23,981 nt of DNA from DAOVDI01 sp965373045. Lineage in GTDB: Bacteria; Acidobacteriota; Aminicenantia; Aminicenantales; Aminicenantaceae. Each line of letters begins with the position of its first letter. The first letter of the stretch is position 1. Below the pieces are notes generated by a model. It did not search any database. It was not told the origin of the DNA and saw nothing but the letters and a program-made list of their open reading frames with translations. Position numbers and translations under genes: made by a program. Shown one piece after another: positions 23,034 through 23,981 of this stretch. The stretch is from NCBI GenBank assembly GCA_965373045.1, contig CBDVEQ010000012.1:1-23981 (forward strand), written 5' to 3'.

Positions 23034-23981
23034 TTAGACCCAACCACGATCTCGGCAAGCTTGGGCAACTCGACTGATCGCAATCGTATATGCAGCATCC
23101 CGCATATGAAGTTTTCTTTTTTGGGCAAATTCACTAACAGAAATAAAAGCGGATGTCATCTTTTCGTCCAATTTCTCAAAAACTTCATCTTTAGACCAAT
23201 AGTAATTCATATTACTTTGGACTTGTTCAAAATAGCTACAAGTAACTCCGCCAGCATTTGCCAAAAAATCCGGGATTACAAAAATCCCTTTTTCTTTTAA
23301 AATTTTATCTGCTTCAGGTGTTGTTGGTCCGTTTGCTCCTTCAGCAATAAGCTTTACAGATTTACTGATTTTATCAACTGTATCAGTGGTTATTTGATTT
23401 TCTAGAGCGGCAGGGATGAGAATATCAACATCCTGTTCAATCCAGGCATCTCCAGAAAGTATTTCGTAACCAAGACCTCTGGCTTTGTCTTTTTCAATCC
23501 CGCCAAATGGATCGGTTATTTTTGACAATTCATCTAAATCAATTCCATCTTTCTTGTAGAAAGAATTAGCTTGATTTTCCTTTTGATCCCAACATGACAC
23601 ACAGACTACTTTCCCACCCATTTGATTGTATAATTGAATAGCAAACTGGGCGACATTACCAAATCCTTGTACACTTGTACTGGTATTTTCAGGATTTAAA
23701 TTTAATTCTTTCAACGCTTCGCGAACGGTGAAAATGACGCCATATCCGGTTGCTTCTTTACGACCTTGTGATCCACCAACACTGATTGGTTTTCCGGTGA
23801 TAAATCCTGGATATTTTCCACCATGAATGGCTTCAAATTCATCCAACATCCAGAGCATCATTTGCGCATTGGTCATTACATCCGGTGCGGGAACATCCAA
23901 ATACGGTCCAACATCTCGTGCAATTTGCCGAACCCAACCACGACAGATTTGCTCTAGCTCCCGAGCGCTTAAGTTATGGGG
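23034..23981 (-). CDS. Glu/Leu/Phe/Val dehydrogenase, probably glutamate dehydrogenase (N-terminus beyond window)
   Basis: The C-terminal 315 residues of a hexameric glutamate-type dehydrogenase. The frame is open to the right edge with no stop, so the gene continues outside. The first visible residues, PHNLSARELEQICRGWVRQI, match the family just before the catalytic DVPAPDV segment. Then follow GKPISVGGSQGRKEATGYGV, the Rossmann motif VQGFGNVAQFA, and the conserved end GANGPTTPEAD, FLANAGGVTCSYFE and RVAQACRDRGWV. The usual reaction is glutamate plus NAD(P)+ to 2-oxoglutarate, ammonia and NAD(P)H. Coenzyme preference and substrate cannot be settled, because the glycine-rich substrate Lys region is not in the window. 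It is the first visible gene of a minus-strand unit with the GAF/PPDK-like/nucleotidyltransferase gene. Confidence 0.92.
   Translation of the reverse strand, partial: PHNLSARELEQICRGWVRQIARDVGPYLDVPAPDVMTNAQMMLWMLDEFEAIHGGKYPGFITGKPISVGGSQGRKEATGYGVIFTVREALKELNLNPENTSTSVQGFGNVAQFAIQLYNQMGGKVVCVSCWDQKENQANSFYKKDGIDLDELSKITDPFGGIEKDKARGLGYEILSGDAWIEQDVDILIPAALENQITTDTVDKISKSVKLIAEGANGPTTPEADKILKEKGIFVIPDFLANAGGVTCSYFEQVQSNMNYYWSKDEVFEKLDEKMTSAFISVSEFAQKRKLHMRDAAYTIAISRVAQACRDRGWV

Noticed and set aside
23024..23134. Extended N-terminus of the fusion protein from an ATG at 23134
   Set aside because: The added 37 residues are translated from inside the dehydrogenase gene in another frame and look unlike a conserved start. 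The ATG at 23023 lies just after the dehydrogenase stop.

Overview
The window carries twelve genes. Eleven are complete and one, a glutamate dehydrogenase, runs off the right edge. No rRNA, tRNA, CRISPR array or insertion sequence is visible. The gene set suggests an anaerobic bacterium living on peptides and amino acids: a glutamate dehydrogenase, an aminotransferase, an oligopeptide-transporter-like protein, a secreted zinc carboxypeptidase, and a ferredoxin/NAD(P)-type flavin and iron-sulfur complex. Signal peptides, Shine-Dalgarno (SD) sites and sigma70-like promoters show that it is bacterial. I cannot fix the phylum; candidate groups such as Aminicenantes, Acidobacteriota or Desulfobacterota-like lineages are only a guess.

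Left part (1-5541): a full-length HrpA RNA helicase on the minus strand is divergent from a class I/II aminotransferase. The gene between them is absent; the 227-bp spacer holds a plausible promoter for each gene and a dRS3-like palindrome in the hrpA leader.

Centre-left (5600-12450): a tight operon follows a good promoter (TTGCCA-17-TATAAT). It encodes a NuoE-like [2Fe-2S] subunit with a zinc-ribbon-like tail, a NuoF::NfnB/GltD fusion, a short NuoG-like ferredoxin subunit and a glutamate-synthase-like FMN subunit. The last three genes overlap by 4 bp. Together they look like a soluble NAD(H)/NADP(H)/ferredoxin oxidoreductase, possibly electron-bifurcating and related to the HydBC and Nfn/Stn types. 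The FMN subunit lacks the glutaminase domain and the usual 3Fe-4S cysteines, so its substrate is unknown. A small secreted beta-rich protein follows. This operon is the best candidate for an undescribed system.

Centre (12450-16825): an Rrf2 regulator with a cysteine triad lies beside a TauE/SafE permease, and both promoters share the 9-mer AATCGACTA. A predicted lipoprotein, a POT-type transporter and a 75-aa membrane-anchored or secreted peptide follow.

Right part (16880-23981, minus strand): glutamate dehydrogenase (partial), then a GAF / PEP-pyruvate-binding / nucleotidyltransferase fusion, then a large secreted M14 carboxypeptidase. Composition changes abruptly near 19.83 kb. I hand-counted about 50% GC in 300 bases of the peptidase gene, 31% in 300 bases of the fusion gene and 38% in 300 bases of the dehydrogenase gene. 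This points to acquired DNA or to a join in the assembly.
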